64,000 nt of DNA, from NCBI GenBank assembly GCA_035582835.1, contig JAYKAV010003133.1:184707-248706 (forward strand), written 5' to 3'. The DNA is from Phoebastria nigripes (Eukaryota; Chordata; Aves; Procellariiformes; Diomedeidae). The notes beneath the pieces were generated by a model. That model saw only the letters and a program-made list of their open reading frames with translations. It searched no databases and was not told the origin of the DNA. A program made the position numbers and the translations under genes. Every line of letters starts with the position of its first letter. Within the stretch, counting starts at the first letter, position 1. This document shows positions 34,293 through 47,790 of the stretch, piece after piece.

Positions 34293-36358
34293 TCAGGGCA
34301 TTGTGTCAGTTTGTGAGCACCCCTTATGAGAAGAACACTCAAAAGAAAAATGCCAGATTCAAATATGATGTAGAGTTCAAAATTAGGCATTTAGTCCCCT
34401 GGTAGATCCCCTGATAGATCTCAACGGGGAGCCAAGTGCCTTAGAAAAAAGCTGAAAACAGCCACACAGTGAGAGGGGACCTAGCAGCGTGCAATCATTG
34501 GTAGCTATCACTGAGTGCCACTCAACAAGAAAAACCAAAGACAAGTCATTGAACTTTATTCTCTCACTGAACTACANGGAAAAAATTCTCGTTATTTTGC
34601 AATACACCCCTGGAGGTAAAAGTGTAGCCTTTTTGTCAAGGGCAGACTAAGGGTCTCACATTTACAGCCCAGTTTTTAGTCGGCCTGCCCGCAGGTGAGA
34701 TGTAGAGTTAGTGTCCTCTGCAGCTTTTACACCAATGCTTGATGTCTCATGGTTGCTTTGTGGTGGGGTTCATTCCCTTCTCACCTGCTGCCACCATATG
34801 CCACCTTGGAAAGACAGGCACATAGGGAAAGGGGTTGGAGGAGGAGGATTATGATTTGTAGCCCCATGCTTTTGCTCTTTTGGGGAAAGTGTGCCTACTC
34901 CTAGGACTGTTGTGGTATTTTTCAGCATTTGTTTGATACATGTAGTACTGAAACCAGCCCGACCAGTGAAATACAGCATCTTCTCTTTGCTTTCAACATG
35001 AGCTTCTCTTTGTGAATTGCCCTATTAGGCTGGAGCACAGATGGAGGGAGATGCATTTGGCCAAACTACCTGAATCCATGTTCCTCTTTTGACTCCAACA
35101 CAAAGCAGTGTCCTCTTATGTTGAAGTGCATAAGGAATGCTCTGGGAACAGCCGCTAGATTAAANCTTACTAGGGAAAACTGTGGAGAACCCTTAATGGC
35201 TAGATAAAAGCCACACTTAAACAACTTGTAGATCATTTCCTGAACCCTTCAAAGTCCTGCACGTGAAAAGAGGATCTTTCATGGACCTATGACACCTCCA
35301 AGGCTAAGCAGAAGGTGACCACCATTTTTCATTCCTACAGTTTTGAATTTAGGGACTTAGTCTTACCTAAGTCTGTTTTAGCTACTAAATCCTCTTTTGG
35401 ACCTAGTTGAAAGTTTATTTCAAGTTACTAGAACTGTCAGAAAACAAGGCCAAAATCAAGAATATTGGTTCAACGACAGACATATTTACAGTTCACACTG
35501 ACCTTATATGTATGTAAGTAAAAAATATTCAAGGTAGGATTCAAGTTATTATAGCAGAGTATAAAATTGTACTCACGAGGGTTGACCTCACTGTATCTCT
35601 CAAGGTGAAACAAAAAATGAAATTGCCAACAAACATATTACAGCTAGTGATTAAGTGGCTTTTTATACACTCTTGGGAACATTGGGACAGACAGTTCTGA
35701 TGGGAAAGACATGATTACTTCCGATTACACTGTACTATCCCACTGCAGAGGTCTGATACCAGATTTCAGTGGAAAAATAGCTACAATAAAGATGTGAAGT
35801 ATATATCATGCAACCGTCATAAGTATCCATAGCTACAATGAAATTGAGTTACATATCATGACAAATTACACATGGAATGTCCCTTTGAAAGGTTATTTTT
35901 ATACTTCCTTCATTTAAGCCATAGATATAAGGGTCTTCAGCGCTCAGGCATTTAAAAAGAAGATATATTGAAAGAAAAAAAAAGTGTCCTTGTCTGAGGC
36001 TTTTTAAAATGAAATTAATTCTATTTTATCATGTTTTAAAATACCAAAACATGCTGCACACTGTTTATCATAATGGGTTACTAAACTTGGTGTCAGGAGA
36101 GGTGTGGGGAAGGGCTATTTGTTTGCTATCTGTACTGTTGTGACTGTGAAAGGATGGGTTTCTTCAAATGATATGTGAGACAGGAGAGCCCTGCCAGATT
36201 ATTCCTTTCTGTATTTAAAGCTTGTTATACTTTATACTTGCTGCCTGCATAGGTTGAAAATGCATGGATATATGCACACTCAGCCTCATGTAGTTACATG
36301 AATCAGGGGGTAATATTTTGTAAAACACTATAATACGTTGGGACTTTAGAAGTAATCC

Positions 36359-36970
36359 TTAGGCAAAATAAATATTTGAGAAGTGAAAAGTATGTCCAGA
36401 GTTCTGGCACTTGTAAGATAAATAAGGAAAGGACAGGAATGTGTGACCATGAATTTTACAACTACTGCCCGTGCAACTATCATTCAGCAAACATTCATTA
36501 CCATTATTAATAACATGACATAAAATGCAAAACAGCAGACTTAATCCATATACTTGGCAGATATATGAAATAGCAGATGGCACTTTAAATGGGATGCGGG
36601 AATACCCAGCAGATACCAACACTGCCTGGCCATAGACCTGGCATTTATATAAATAAGCGAGACAAAATCCGGACCTAGCAAAGACCCCACATGTATACAC
36701 TTGTGCACAATTATTTTTGTGTCTGCTAGGCAGCTCGTAATTCTGGTTACGACATTCTCTCCCCCTCCCCCTCGTCTGGGAAACGTTCCAGCCATGTTCA
36801 AACTGAGGCTCTAGCAACACAGCCACATATAATCCTCCTTGGGAACAGAAGAGGACAGAAGAAGATTGGCAGGGTCCTGCCCAAATGTGTGGCACCAAGG
36901 AACAATCTAGTTCTTGCCTATCTCTTGCAGTAAAGCAATATGCCACCCCCAATGGGTGACATAAACCCAA
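36359..36970. other. GC- and CpG-richer block of unknown origin
   Basis: Higher in C and CpG than the flanks, with a pyrimidine run (CTCCCCCTCCCCCTCG) near 36762 and the longest minus-strand open frame in the window outside CR1 (203 codons). The predicted peptide has no domain I recognise and is cysteine- and tyrosine-rich in an irregular way. Three short, loosely similar GGCA...ATAAATA segments (about 36402, 36553, 36637) suggest a decayed repeat. A degenerate LTR or internal ERV fragment is possible but unproven. Confidence 0.35.
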
Positions 36971-39900
36971 TACAGCTTCCTATGTGGTAAAGGGCTATAT
37001 TGCTCCTAAGTAAGCATTTTGTCAGAGCACTTTGTTAATGAATCCCGGTCCATTCATATGTGGGTGTACTTTACAGTCATCTGTACAGTGTAATCCATAC
37101 AATGTAATCCATACAACTGTAAATTCATTCCACCTCACATAGTGACCTTGTGTTATTCTATGTCATTTAAGAGAAGGAATAAAATTTAGAAACTTGTGTG
37201 ATCCTTTCTACTGGTTGTATAATCTCAAATGTTGCTCAAGACTGGAAGACAGGATGATAGACCATTATTCTTTCTTAGTAAGACACATTCAGCTGAACAT
37301 ACCTAAGTTATTTGTGTGAATGGTGTTCCACTTTGAAGAAAAGGCTATATTAATAATAACTTCCCAAAATCCAGACGGTTCTGGAGCCCCAGGACCCCTC
37401 TTCCNTTGCTTGGGAAAGCACTATTTCCAGGCTTGGTTTGTCTGGACGCACTGAAGAAACCTTTGATAATGGGAATATTTCATAGGTACGTAAAGTGAAT
37501 AGACACAATTATATTACAACAGATAATTCTGAAGAAACGCTGCTAGGCATGGAACAAAAATTGTGTCAAGACTTGCTTGAAGCAACTCCCATATATAATC
37601 TAGCTTCACTTAATTTTGTATACACACAGTTGTCAAATCTCTAGCTGATTTTGTCGGCAAATTTAAAAAATGAACTTCAGGACTAATGCTAATTTTGCAG
37701 AAGACAGTGATGCCTATTCCAGAGCACTCAGAACTAGAGCTTATCACTTTCTGATATTCTTATATTGAAGAACAACTATTTTTTTTTCCTATGGTAATTC
37801 AGGATCAAAATACTGCAAATATGCAAGCAGTTGTTACTAGATTAACCAATACCACTTTTGAAGGCTAAAGAAATCAGCGTTATAGAAATTATTTTCATGG
37901 TATCAGTATTTCACCTCATAATGTTCTCCTGACCTTCACTTCCAGGACTGTTAGTTCTTAAATATTTTGCAGTCTGGTCAAGGGAAATGGTTAACTGCCA
38001 TCTTTGTGGCCATAAGAGCAAAGAAATCTTTGAAAGTTTATGCAGCATTTTGAGAACAAGTTTTCTGTGGGGGCTGCTACTATATCTGCAAGTCCTGCAG
38101 CATGAAGTTATTTCACACTAGGACAAATTTGGGTAGCAAATTCTTATGTGGATTTTCCCTTGCTAGTAAAAACAGTAAGGAAAATTCTATAGGCATTATC
38201 GGTGATGAAAGTACTTATTTTCTTCAAGGAACCATTTTATAAGCTAACCTTCTGGCATGGACAATAACATGGGTTTTGGTGATAGAAAAGTATTCATTTC
38301 TACCTTTCACTTCCCTGAGGGATTTTCAGTCCTGTCTCTTAATTCTTCTTCACCATTACAGTGTCCTTTAGGAGATTTTTGATTTGGGTCAGCAAGTAGC
38401 CAAATCTATTTGTATTTGAATTCCCCTATAAGCAGACATAAGTCATTGCCTGCGCTTTTCTGAAAGTGATCCATTATGAATAGAAGCACAGTGAAAACAG
38501 CTGGATTCAGTGACAGTTACAGATCCTTACTTGGCACACAAGTCACGATCAGTCCTGTAGGTGTGTAAATACTGCCAAATGACCAGTGTTCAGAATGCAG
38601 AGAAGATAACCCTGAATAATGGCCCCGATTATTTAATCTTTATAGGCAAGAAATAGGTATGTAGAGTTCTCATTTCCCCCTACTACTGTGAGGCTTTGGG
38701 AAAAATTTCACTAAGAACAATGCACAATACTTAACATTTTTATGGCTTACTGTGAGATAATATTGCAAAGAAAAAAGTGTCTGCAGAATAATGAGAAGAG
38801 CTTAAGCTTGAAAATTATACATCTGTTTCACCACCTTTCTTTCTCAATTGAAAACTGGGTAGTGCAGTATTTAATATTCAGGCTAATTTACCACATCAAA
38901 TGAGTTTAGTAATTTATATCCAACACATTCTATTTTTCCCATTTTGCTTAATGCTGCACAAGAAAAAGATACTTGAATTGTTCTATATACACCTCTCCAC
39001 CCACTACTTCTGCTGGCAGCTTTTTAGGGCACTTAGTGGTTGGGAGATGAAATACTCTTAGGCAGGAGGGAAATAAATTTCCATCTCCCACTCATTGGAA
39101 GAGTACACTGAGTACTGAGTGGTTCAGAAAGAGACTCCCAGGAAAATAGCGCAAGGTAAAAAATTAGTTTCTAAGCAGTCACAAAATTTACTAGGCTGAA
39201 AAGGAACCACTTCAGAAGAGACTTGAGTCATAATAACTACCCCTCAGACTTGGATCCTCCATGCAGGGCTCTGAACCGTGAGCCCTCTTCAGGAGGTAGG
39301 TCCATCTCTCTTCAGATAAAGGTGAGAGACTTCATTCCAGTAGCTCAGATGTTAGAGCTACCATGCAGTAGAGCAGAGACCCATTTGCAAACCTCTGCCT
39401 GAATGTCAGGGCTGAGTGCAGCCTACCTACTGCATGGCTCAGGGAAGGACCAAGAAGAGCAAGAACCTGAGGTTAATGCAGCTCCTCACCTAATGAGCTG
39501 AAAGTGCATGGGTGGAGGCCTCAGATGAGACTTGCCAGGGTACTTCAGGTATATTGGTACACCCAGGGCCCTGACATTAAAATGGTGTTTGACCATGAGA
39601 TTCAAATAACTAAAAATGTCACGTAGGCTATTAAGACCCTTCGTTAATCTCAAGCTCTTTGGAAAGATACTATATACTATAAGGAAAAATTTTAAAATAA
39701 TCAGTCTTGTAAAAAGATCTCTCTTGAATGACACAATCATTATCCAGAATTAAAGGGTGGCAGGTTTCAACTACTGAACAGAAAAGAGGGTGAAAAAGGT
39801 TTGGCAGTAGAACAGACACCACTATCAGGAGGACTGAGTTATAATGTTTTGGACAGCAGGCATGGGCAGAGAGTTGAATTATTTGATTAATAGATCCTTC

Positions 39901-42900
39901 CTGGAAGAAGTGCTATACTGCAAGGACTGTGACAGATAAACCATGAGCTTCCCTATTCCAAGTTTCTCAGCTGATCTAAGATTCACAACAAAAACACATG
40001 TGTACATGTGCATCACAAGGATCATTATTTACTTGTGGGGATTTGAGAAAAAATATTTCATTAGGCAGTCAAAATGATGGAAAGATCTTTTTTGTCAATT
40101 ATGAAGCTACTTTCTTTAATGTGTATGCAACAGTAGTGCAATCTTTAGGTAAGATACAACACAAACCAACCTTTCTTTTGTATTTTTTAAACTTGTCAGG
40201 AAGACTCAACCACGTAACTGCAAAACATCCTGATGTTAAGCCTACCATAGTGTAAGAGAGTCCTTACAAATATTTCCTCAAAAGCTATGTTGCCAGCAGG
40301 ACCACGTACACCTTCAATTACAAAGAACACAAAGCTAGGGCTACAGTCTTGAAAATCTTTCAATTATTTCCCTCAATTACTAGCCTTGAGACCCAGCTTT
40401 TCTTTTTCTTCAAATGCCTCCTTAATTACACTATTACTAAAACAAGGAGTCCAGCATAGCATACCCCCTACTGCAAGAAGCTACACATTTTCATTTTGAA
40501 TGTCACAAAAGAAAAAAAACCCTAGAATTAGATAAGTATAGGCAATATTTCACTACTCTTTCCTACAACATTTTGCCATCTCTTCTTCTTTCAGTCTATT
40601 TACAGATTATCTGCCACTGTTCTAAGTTCTTCAAAAAACCCAAATCACTCTATTTTGATGCCTTTCTGGGATTATAGTGAAAATAAATAGTAACAGCAGC
40701 CCCTGTTACGAATGCTTGGTTTTTACTAACTAGTTCACATAGATATGGCCAAATAGGCAGAAAATGTATTTACTGAATGCAATGGATGATGCATTCTAAA
40801 GTGTTCTGGAATTTACCAAGTATCAATAATATTTGACTACCTATTCTCTGGAGATGTTTGAATACAGGCAAACAAGTAGACTGTGTTTCTTAAATCATTT
40901 GGGGAAATAAATTGAAATTTATGATTTTACTTAGTCGCCAAATACTAGACTTGTGCCCACAGCAATATTTTAATGTACCCATCTCAGAAGATGTAGAACC
41001 ATTCTTTTTGTTTAATGGCTGATTTTGTTTCAGACTGAAAAAGTACATTTAAGCCTGAAATGTTGTCCTTTCTTTTCCATTAATACATAGAATATCCTGC
41101 CTCTCCCTAGAAATTTTGTCAATCCTAAAGTCCACTGGATTTAAAGAGNTGGGTCAGTGAGATTTAGTGCAAGATTATGCCACTTCTGAAATGGAAGAGG
41201 GTCAAAAGAAAGATTGGAGACAATCATTAGTTTCCTGAAAAGTTTCTCATCTCATGCTATGTAGGGTGGGAGAAGCTAGTTCTTGCCAGTACTCTTCAAA
41301 AACTCTAAGCACTAAGCACCATTACAGAAATGGACAAAAAGTCAGGGGATCGTATTTCCCACCAGTCTTTCACCTATCCCAACCCTTCATACATATAGCA
41401 TTAAAAAAATTATTTTTTTCTTTTGGATGGCACTTGCAAGCTCCCTTTTACATAAACAGGGTTTGTGGGTTTTTTTGGGTTGTTTTGTTTTGTTTTGTTT
41501 TGTTTTGTTTTGAAAATGGCTATGCCATTGACTGTTTTTCTTTTACAAAGAGATTCTCCATTCAAATTGTAATAATATTTTCTCCATTTGGACTAGGAAG
41601 CAAAGTCGAGACTAAAAGATAGCTCTCCAGAACTGTAGTACCTCAGTGTAGGTCTTTTTAAAAGTCACTTAAAGATACTTTTTCATTACTGCAGACAGGC
41701 TATCCCAAGGCTAGGAGGCCCTTCAACCCTGTTGTGGGGCTTGAGAATGTTGGTTCATTCCCATTTAGAATTCCTTTTATATCTGCATTGTGCAAGTAAA
41801 CTCTCAGCTTTGAATTCTTGTGGCAAATTGTCTTGTATTTGCATAAACTTATAGCAAAAGACTACTATTACCTAGACTACTATAGAGAGGCTTATATATA
41901 CTACAGGCTATATAGTACAGTGTCTCTCATAGAAATGAGTGTTCCACATTTAAATACAAAAAATGGTTATACATGTTATACATCTTCACTAATCTTAATA
42001 ATATAAGAGATACTGCTAACTCGAAAACAAGATTACATGAAAAATATTTCTCCATGGTCATAACTGTGTGTTGCAGAACAAACAATAGAGGTAAGGCTTC
42101 ATGGTCTCCTTACAATATTACAAATATTCAAATCCTCGGTACTTGGAAATCTGAGTATTCAAAACTATTCCCTATGCATTCTCCAGATTTCTGGAATTTA
42201 AACCTCACTCAGCTCCCTCAATTAAAATTTAGCCTGCATAAGATTTTTCTTCCATAACATAGTTACTTAGTACCTGACCTTTACATTTGAGAGAAAAATC
42301 CAACGACCTGTTTTGAAATGCCTGGCCCAAGTGAAGCTCATGACAACATTACCACTGCCTGCAGTGGATTCATGATCTCATCTATAAGGGAACAAGCATT
42401 TTATCTGTTTCAAACAGTACTGGAAGGCACTCTTTCAGAGCATTTACAGAACATCAGAAAATGTGTTTCTGGGTAATAAAAATGAATCATTTTATTGCAA
42501 CCCTTTTATTTCTTATTTAAAATGCATGAAATGAAGCAACCTTGTTGTACAAAAGTTTTGGGAATATAAAATTTATATTTCTTCATTTCAATGTAATTCA
42601 TAAATGGGACTTTTTGATACTGTAATTTAATCAGAAATAAAAAGAGAAAAAACCAAACAATAAACTTCTAGTGTCAAAAATGTCATCTTAAGTAAAACAG
42701 CTTTTTCCAATGGAAAGCTGTATTTTTACAGACTGATATAACTGTGTCTTTCACGCTTGTGTACAAGGCCAAGCACAGTTTAATGTTAATCACACACTTA
42801 CCACTAGAAAGCAAATCATAAATACATGAAGACATTCTTTAAAGCATCCTGTGGAGTCCGAGTGAAGAAGTTATGCTTTTAAATCTTTTCAAACAATAAA

Positions 42901-45900
42901 ATTTTAGTCACTGTATAGAACTGAGGCAAGAAATATTTAGTGTTCACATAACCTAATATTCAGCCTTTTAATGTTAAAGAGGTACCACATTTTTTGAAGA
43001 CATATGCCTGGAAGAAAACGCTTGACTTCACCATGACTGATTGCTGAAGGCTTGGTTGTTTAACCTTTAACCTTAACACTTTATTCATGCTTAGTTTGTA
43101 CATGGATTATATAATTTGGAAAAGGACCCTGTGGTGAAAGATGCTGTATAAATGTTCCATGTTTATTTTGATTATCACTGTAGCTAATATCCATTACTCA
43201 ATTATGATAATCAAATGCCTTTTCAACCCCAAACAATGCAGTAATGAAATGACAAATATTTTTTATTTGTAAAATTTTGACTTGGTTGATTAAACAATTA
43301 GGAAGCATATGTGCAAATATAAAACACATCTTCCTTTATTTTACAAGACAATGCAAAATTTGAAAAGAGTCAAGCTGTACTTCACTAATCATCAGGAGTG
43401 ACAGCTCCATCNCTGGCTCCTGTATAAAAGTCTGATTCCCAGATATGTTATTATGGATCTATTTAGGTAGAGGAATTAGTTAACAAGGGATTGAATTGCC
43501 AATTAAAAAAGAACAATAAATAGGATTTTATCTTTTTGTTATAATTCCATGCAAAAAAAAAAAAAGATTTTGCTATTGTCAATTAATCAATAAAAAATGT
43601 GAATATGTAGCACTTGTGTGTCTTTCTGTCACCTTTACAATGGAATAAGGCTCTCATTTACAATCCTGACTATATTAGAAGTTTTGCTTCGATGGAGAAT
43701 ATTAAAAAAATCAGTGGCTCTAAGGACAGTAATGTATTTCTGACATATATATGACAAGATGGAAATAACAACTAATATCAGAATAAGATAGAAATGTGAA
43801 CTGTTTTTCCATAAAATGTGCGATTAAAAAGGAAGAGGACACATGAAGTTCTCCCATACTCACTTCATTCAAATAAGCTTGAGGTGACTGGGGGGAAGGT
43901 GAGGGAAAGGCACCCCATCTCACCTAACCATAACTGAGGGAGGCAAACACAAATAGAGGGACAGACAGTTACTTCCAGATGTCAATTCAATCAAATTCTA
44001 GCTGAACTGCTCTCTAAAAGAGCACAGAGTGGAGTGAAGCATTGAGAAGTTTAGATGAGATATTTAACTCTAAGGCAGGTAAAATTTAGTAATATGAATT
44101 TGNTCTTATGCAATGATACTGCTATTTGCCTTGAAGCTATTTGCATTGGCTTTCTTTGAATTAATGACAGAACAATGCTAGAGTGTTATAAAGCAAACAC
44201 CAAACAACATAGAAAATATGACATATGTGTTCAGTTAGGAATAATATTTGTGCTTAATATATATTTATTTCCTTCCTAGATCTTGCTTTTCCTTTTGCTG
44301 GCTTTTCATGCCCTTTTCAGCTGATAAATCGATATACTGAGATATATTAAGAAAGACCCAAGAAGAATGTATTTTCATTAACAAAGAATTGCTCATGAGA
44401 ATTTTCATGGGAATTCTGTGTCATAACAAATTAATAAAATAAACATTACCATTTTGCTGTCCAGAATCAGGCATAAAAGAGACTCAAGTCCCATAAGAAC
44501 ACTGCCACAGTAGAAAACGATGCTGTAAGTTATTTGACTAAAGCAGCTGCCAGTCGAAGTAGCTCTAAGGGTTCAGGGCTTTTCTTTTTTCCTAGTGAAC
44601 AGCCATTACTAAGCATTTTTCACAGAAAAACAGGCTACTATTTAAATAAACAAATAATTCCTACTTTAAAGAGCTTGTGGGCATAGCAAGTGGTACATCC
44701 ATNAAGTGTCATCCTAATGGCACCATGAGGTACACATACTAAGCAATCTGCCACTTCAGCAATAGGCAAGGTCTCCTGGTGGTACTCAGGAGACTGAGAA
44801 GCCATTTTAAACAAGAATTAAAGGAACTGTACCCCTCTCAGAATGCATCATCATATTGTATCCATTTGGTCTGGAAACTTGCTTATTTTGAAAATCTACA
44901 ACATAAATCTGTACACAAAAATGTAAGTGACACAGCTGCAGGGCATAACCATCAAGCTGTCCAGAAACACACTCATACATTTGAATTTTTTTCCTGATAT
45001 AGTCTTTTAAAATTGTAGTAAATATTTTTTAGATTCCAGTGAAACTGTGAGTTATTAGCTGTTTTATGAAAGAGGGCTAAGATTTTTTTTTGCATCTTTT
45101 TTTAAGGATGTACTTAACGAGCGAACAACCTCACATGAAGCGTATCCAGAGAACATAGTTTTGGGCTACAATCACTGTAATGTGTTAAGCTAAAGCAAAT
45201 AATTTATTTGGCTCCTCAACAAAGAGAATTGGTTTCAGCTGACTTTAAACAGAAATAATGTTATAATATTCTCATATAAACCTCAGAATATAGTTAATTT
45301 TTCAAAAACAAAACGAACTCTCAAGCTAAGGCTAGTTCAGCTCCAAACACACATACCAATTTCTGAAAGTTTGGAATTCCAACTCAACTCTTATAAAACA
45401 TTCAGAAATAAATATAAAAGGAGATTTCTCTACTTAATAAACAGTAATAGACATCATAAAACTGTCCTGGATAAAATACAAGTACCAGGCTGTGACTTAG
45501 AATCATAGTTTTGAGTAAAAGGAGCCACAGAATTATTTCAGTAATTAATTGGGACCTAAATAGCATGGAATCATAGGAGTCAGACAAGGGTATCCCACAG
45601 ATATGAATTTTCAGTACTATAAAACCACACTTTTCTTTCTTTTCTCTTTACGTTCCACTGTAGTCGAGCCTAATTTGTGCAGACATTACCTTTTTGAAGA
45701 ACTGCAGGGAGAACAAAGAGTTAACAGTTTGGAATGAGGAAAGAGTCTTACTCAATTTTTATTTCTATATTTCCAAGTAGCACGCTGGTTGATTGAGAGA
45801 GATCTTTAACAAAGAGTGAACTGTATCTTTAAATACTTTCTTTGTGGAGAGACACAACCCAGAACCACTGTTTAAAGAAAGTAGCAGCTCAGTGCATATG

Positions 45901-47270
45901 TTTAGACAGTCTTGCTGATAGCAAATTAGTGCTGGAATTATATTGCTACTGTGTTCTCAAGTGACTGATTCTACTAAAGATTTGTTTGTAGAAATTTAAA
46001 ATCATCACACTTGAGACCAATGTCTTTGACATGAACATAGTTAATACCATATGGAGATAATTTATTATGAACTTCATAATACTTGAACAAGCATCATGAC
46101 CCAAGAAACCCTGTTAAATAGAGTTGCTGTTTTTTTTTCTTCTGGAGTGACAATTTAGTTGTTCAGTGTGTTGTTATCAGTTGAGATTAATCACAGCAAT
46201 TACATGTTTTTCACTAAGAACTTTACCAAAAATTATTTGAATATGGACCAGGAGAAATGAGTTTCTAAGTCAAATGATATAAACATTGAAAAATGGTAAA
46301 CAACTTATCTGAAACGTAGGTCTTCTTACATGATTTTTGTTTGTTTGGAAAAGGAAACTACGAAAATGAGGATGATACCATAGGCAACTCTGTGGCAAAA
46401 GTTTATCTACACAAAGATAAATGCTTGACAATTTAATATGAAAAATAGTCTTATTTGGGAAATTAGAGGTTGATTAAGCTAAATAAATCGACCTATTAAA
46501 AATCAAAACATTTATGAAAAAAGCTACATAATTGATGAGTGGCTTTTTAGTATTAAAAAANACAGGTTATATTCCAGATCCACATTTGGTTTTATCCAGA
46601 AGACTAATTAAAACTTGAATTTTGGGTTGGATGTGACAGCACCAACATCTTGTGACCTGTGTAAGCAAAAGCCTTTAACATCAGAAGTATTGCAAACAAG
46701 CTGCTATACCTATTTTTCCAGTCCCCTACATAGTTCACATTTTGCAAGATTCGATGCCCTCATATGATTTTACCCCTAGCCAGGAAATAAGCTTCCACAG
46801 CTAAGGGTCATTTCTGGTTCAGCCTATATAGTATCAGGTGTGGATATGGGAATTAAAGTAGGACCACTAGTGTAATAGTTTTGTATGCTACCAAATAGCA
46901 AATAGGTTGCAGATTAATGAATATGAGAACTACAATCATTTCCAGAGCTTTGAAATNAACTAGAGAATACTGGGAACATCTCTCCTCTGCTGGAGGTCTG
47001 AAAGCTGGGATTCAGAGGAACTCTAAGGCAGAGGTTTTCTTCTGTCATTAAATAATTATTGTAGTGTAATATTCTTCCCTCACCAAGAGGATATAGTTTA
47101 GCACTGGAACTTGTGGGTTTTTTGCACCATGTTAGCGTAGAGAAAGCACTGCTCCCATTCTGGGATTTCTTTTGTCCTTTGGCCAAGGATTGTGTTGTCA
47201 TTCGGTAAAAACCTAATTTATTTCAAATCTTATGGGACAGATTTTTTTTCTTTTTTCAAATGCGCTTCAG
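36971..47270. other. Unique AT-rich sequence without a recognised gene
   Basis: Nothing coding recognised on either strand. Short features: duplicated GTAATCCATACAA at about 37090-37118, (TGTTT)n at 41480-41512, A run at about 43553-43565. The 43010-43250 stretch, with TAAT and TTTATT motifs and few indel-like low-complexity runs, reads like conserved non-coding DNA but needs comparison to test. Confidence 0.7.
41480..41512. repeat. (TGTTT)n microsatellite
   Basis: Six and a half perfect TGTTT units after a T/G-rich lead-in. Confidence 0.92.
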
Positions 47271-47640
47271 GCCTTGAGTCATTTTGTTGCCCCAGACTCT
47301 GTCATGGCTTCTGAGTCTGTGGCCAAAAGTTCACAGCCTTCAGGCTGCTTTGCTGCATTTTAGTGCCAGAAAAGGGCAGCCTCATTCAGCGAGGGCATAA
47401 GGAGAAAGGAGAAGCAAAAATTAATGCCAGGAGTAGAAAAGGCCTGAAAGGAGGGATTAAATCAGTGCCAAAACATTGACAGTGTCAGTGCACTATGAGG
47501 ACAGGAATGGTGGGTGGAGGCTGCCCATGGGCCAGGCAGGGTGGACCTCCACAGCCAGGGCCAGTCCCATGACCTCTGGGGCCTCAGCCGGAGAGGTCCT
47601 GCCCTACCTGCCCCCAGCTGGGGACATTGATCCCAAGATT
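47271..47640. other. GC-rich block of unknown origin
   Basis: Clearly GC-richer than its surroundings, peaking at 47515-47630 (many CCAGG, GGCC and CCTGCC segments) and directly followed by a possible MIR. No open frame of note. Could be a decayed GC-rich retroposon or regulatory sequence. Confidence 0.3.
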
Positions 47641-47674
47641 ATTTTGTAACATAGATCTGACAATTTTTTTTTTT

Positions 47675-47790
47675 AAAGAAACTGAGACAACTAGAAATGA
47701 TTGCAAAGGACCTACTCATGTTCAAAGTCAAAGAGTTTGACAGTAAGAGTAGGACTCATCTCAAAATTTCAGTCTCCTAAAAAGGTTTTT
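47675..47790 (+). mobile_element. Possible MIR-like fragment
   Basis: AAAGAAACTGAGACAACTAG, then GCAAAGGACC, then GTTCAAAGTCA, then TTTGACAGTAAGAGTAGGACT loosely track the MIR body (GAAACTGAGGCA, TTGCCCAAGGTCA, GTGGCAGAGCTGGGATT). Weak. Confidence 0.35.

Larger units (their letters stand above)
29956..36350. other. Unique sequence without a recognised gene
   Basis: No coding family or RNA gene recognised. Low-complexity content: T/G-rich 30405-30484, 21-base A run 32248-32268, A-rich 34256-34292. A 9-bp perfect inverted repeat lies at 32642-32664. The open frame at 31967-32242 before the A run is not preceded by a polyadenylation signal and has no family match I know, so I do not call a processed gene. 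Confidence 0.7.
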
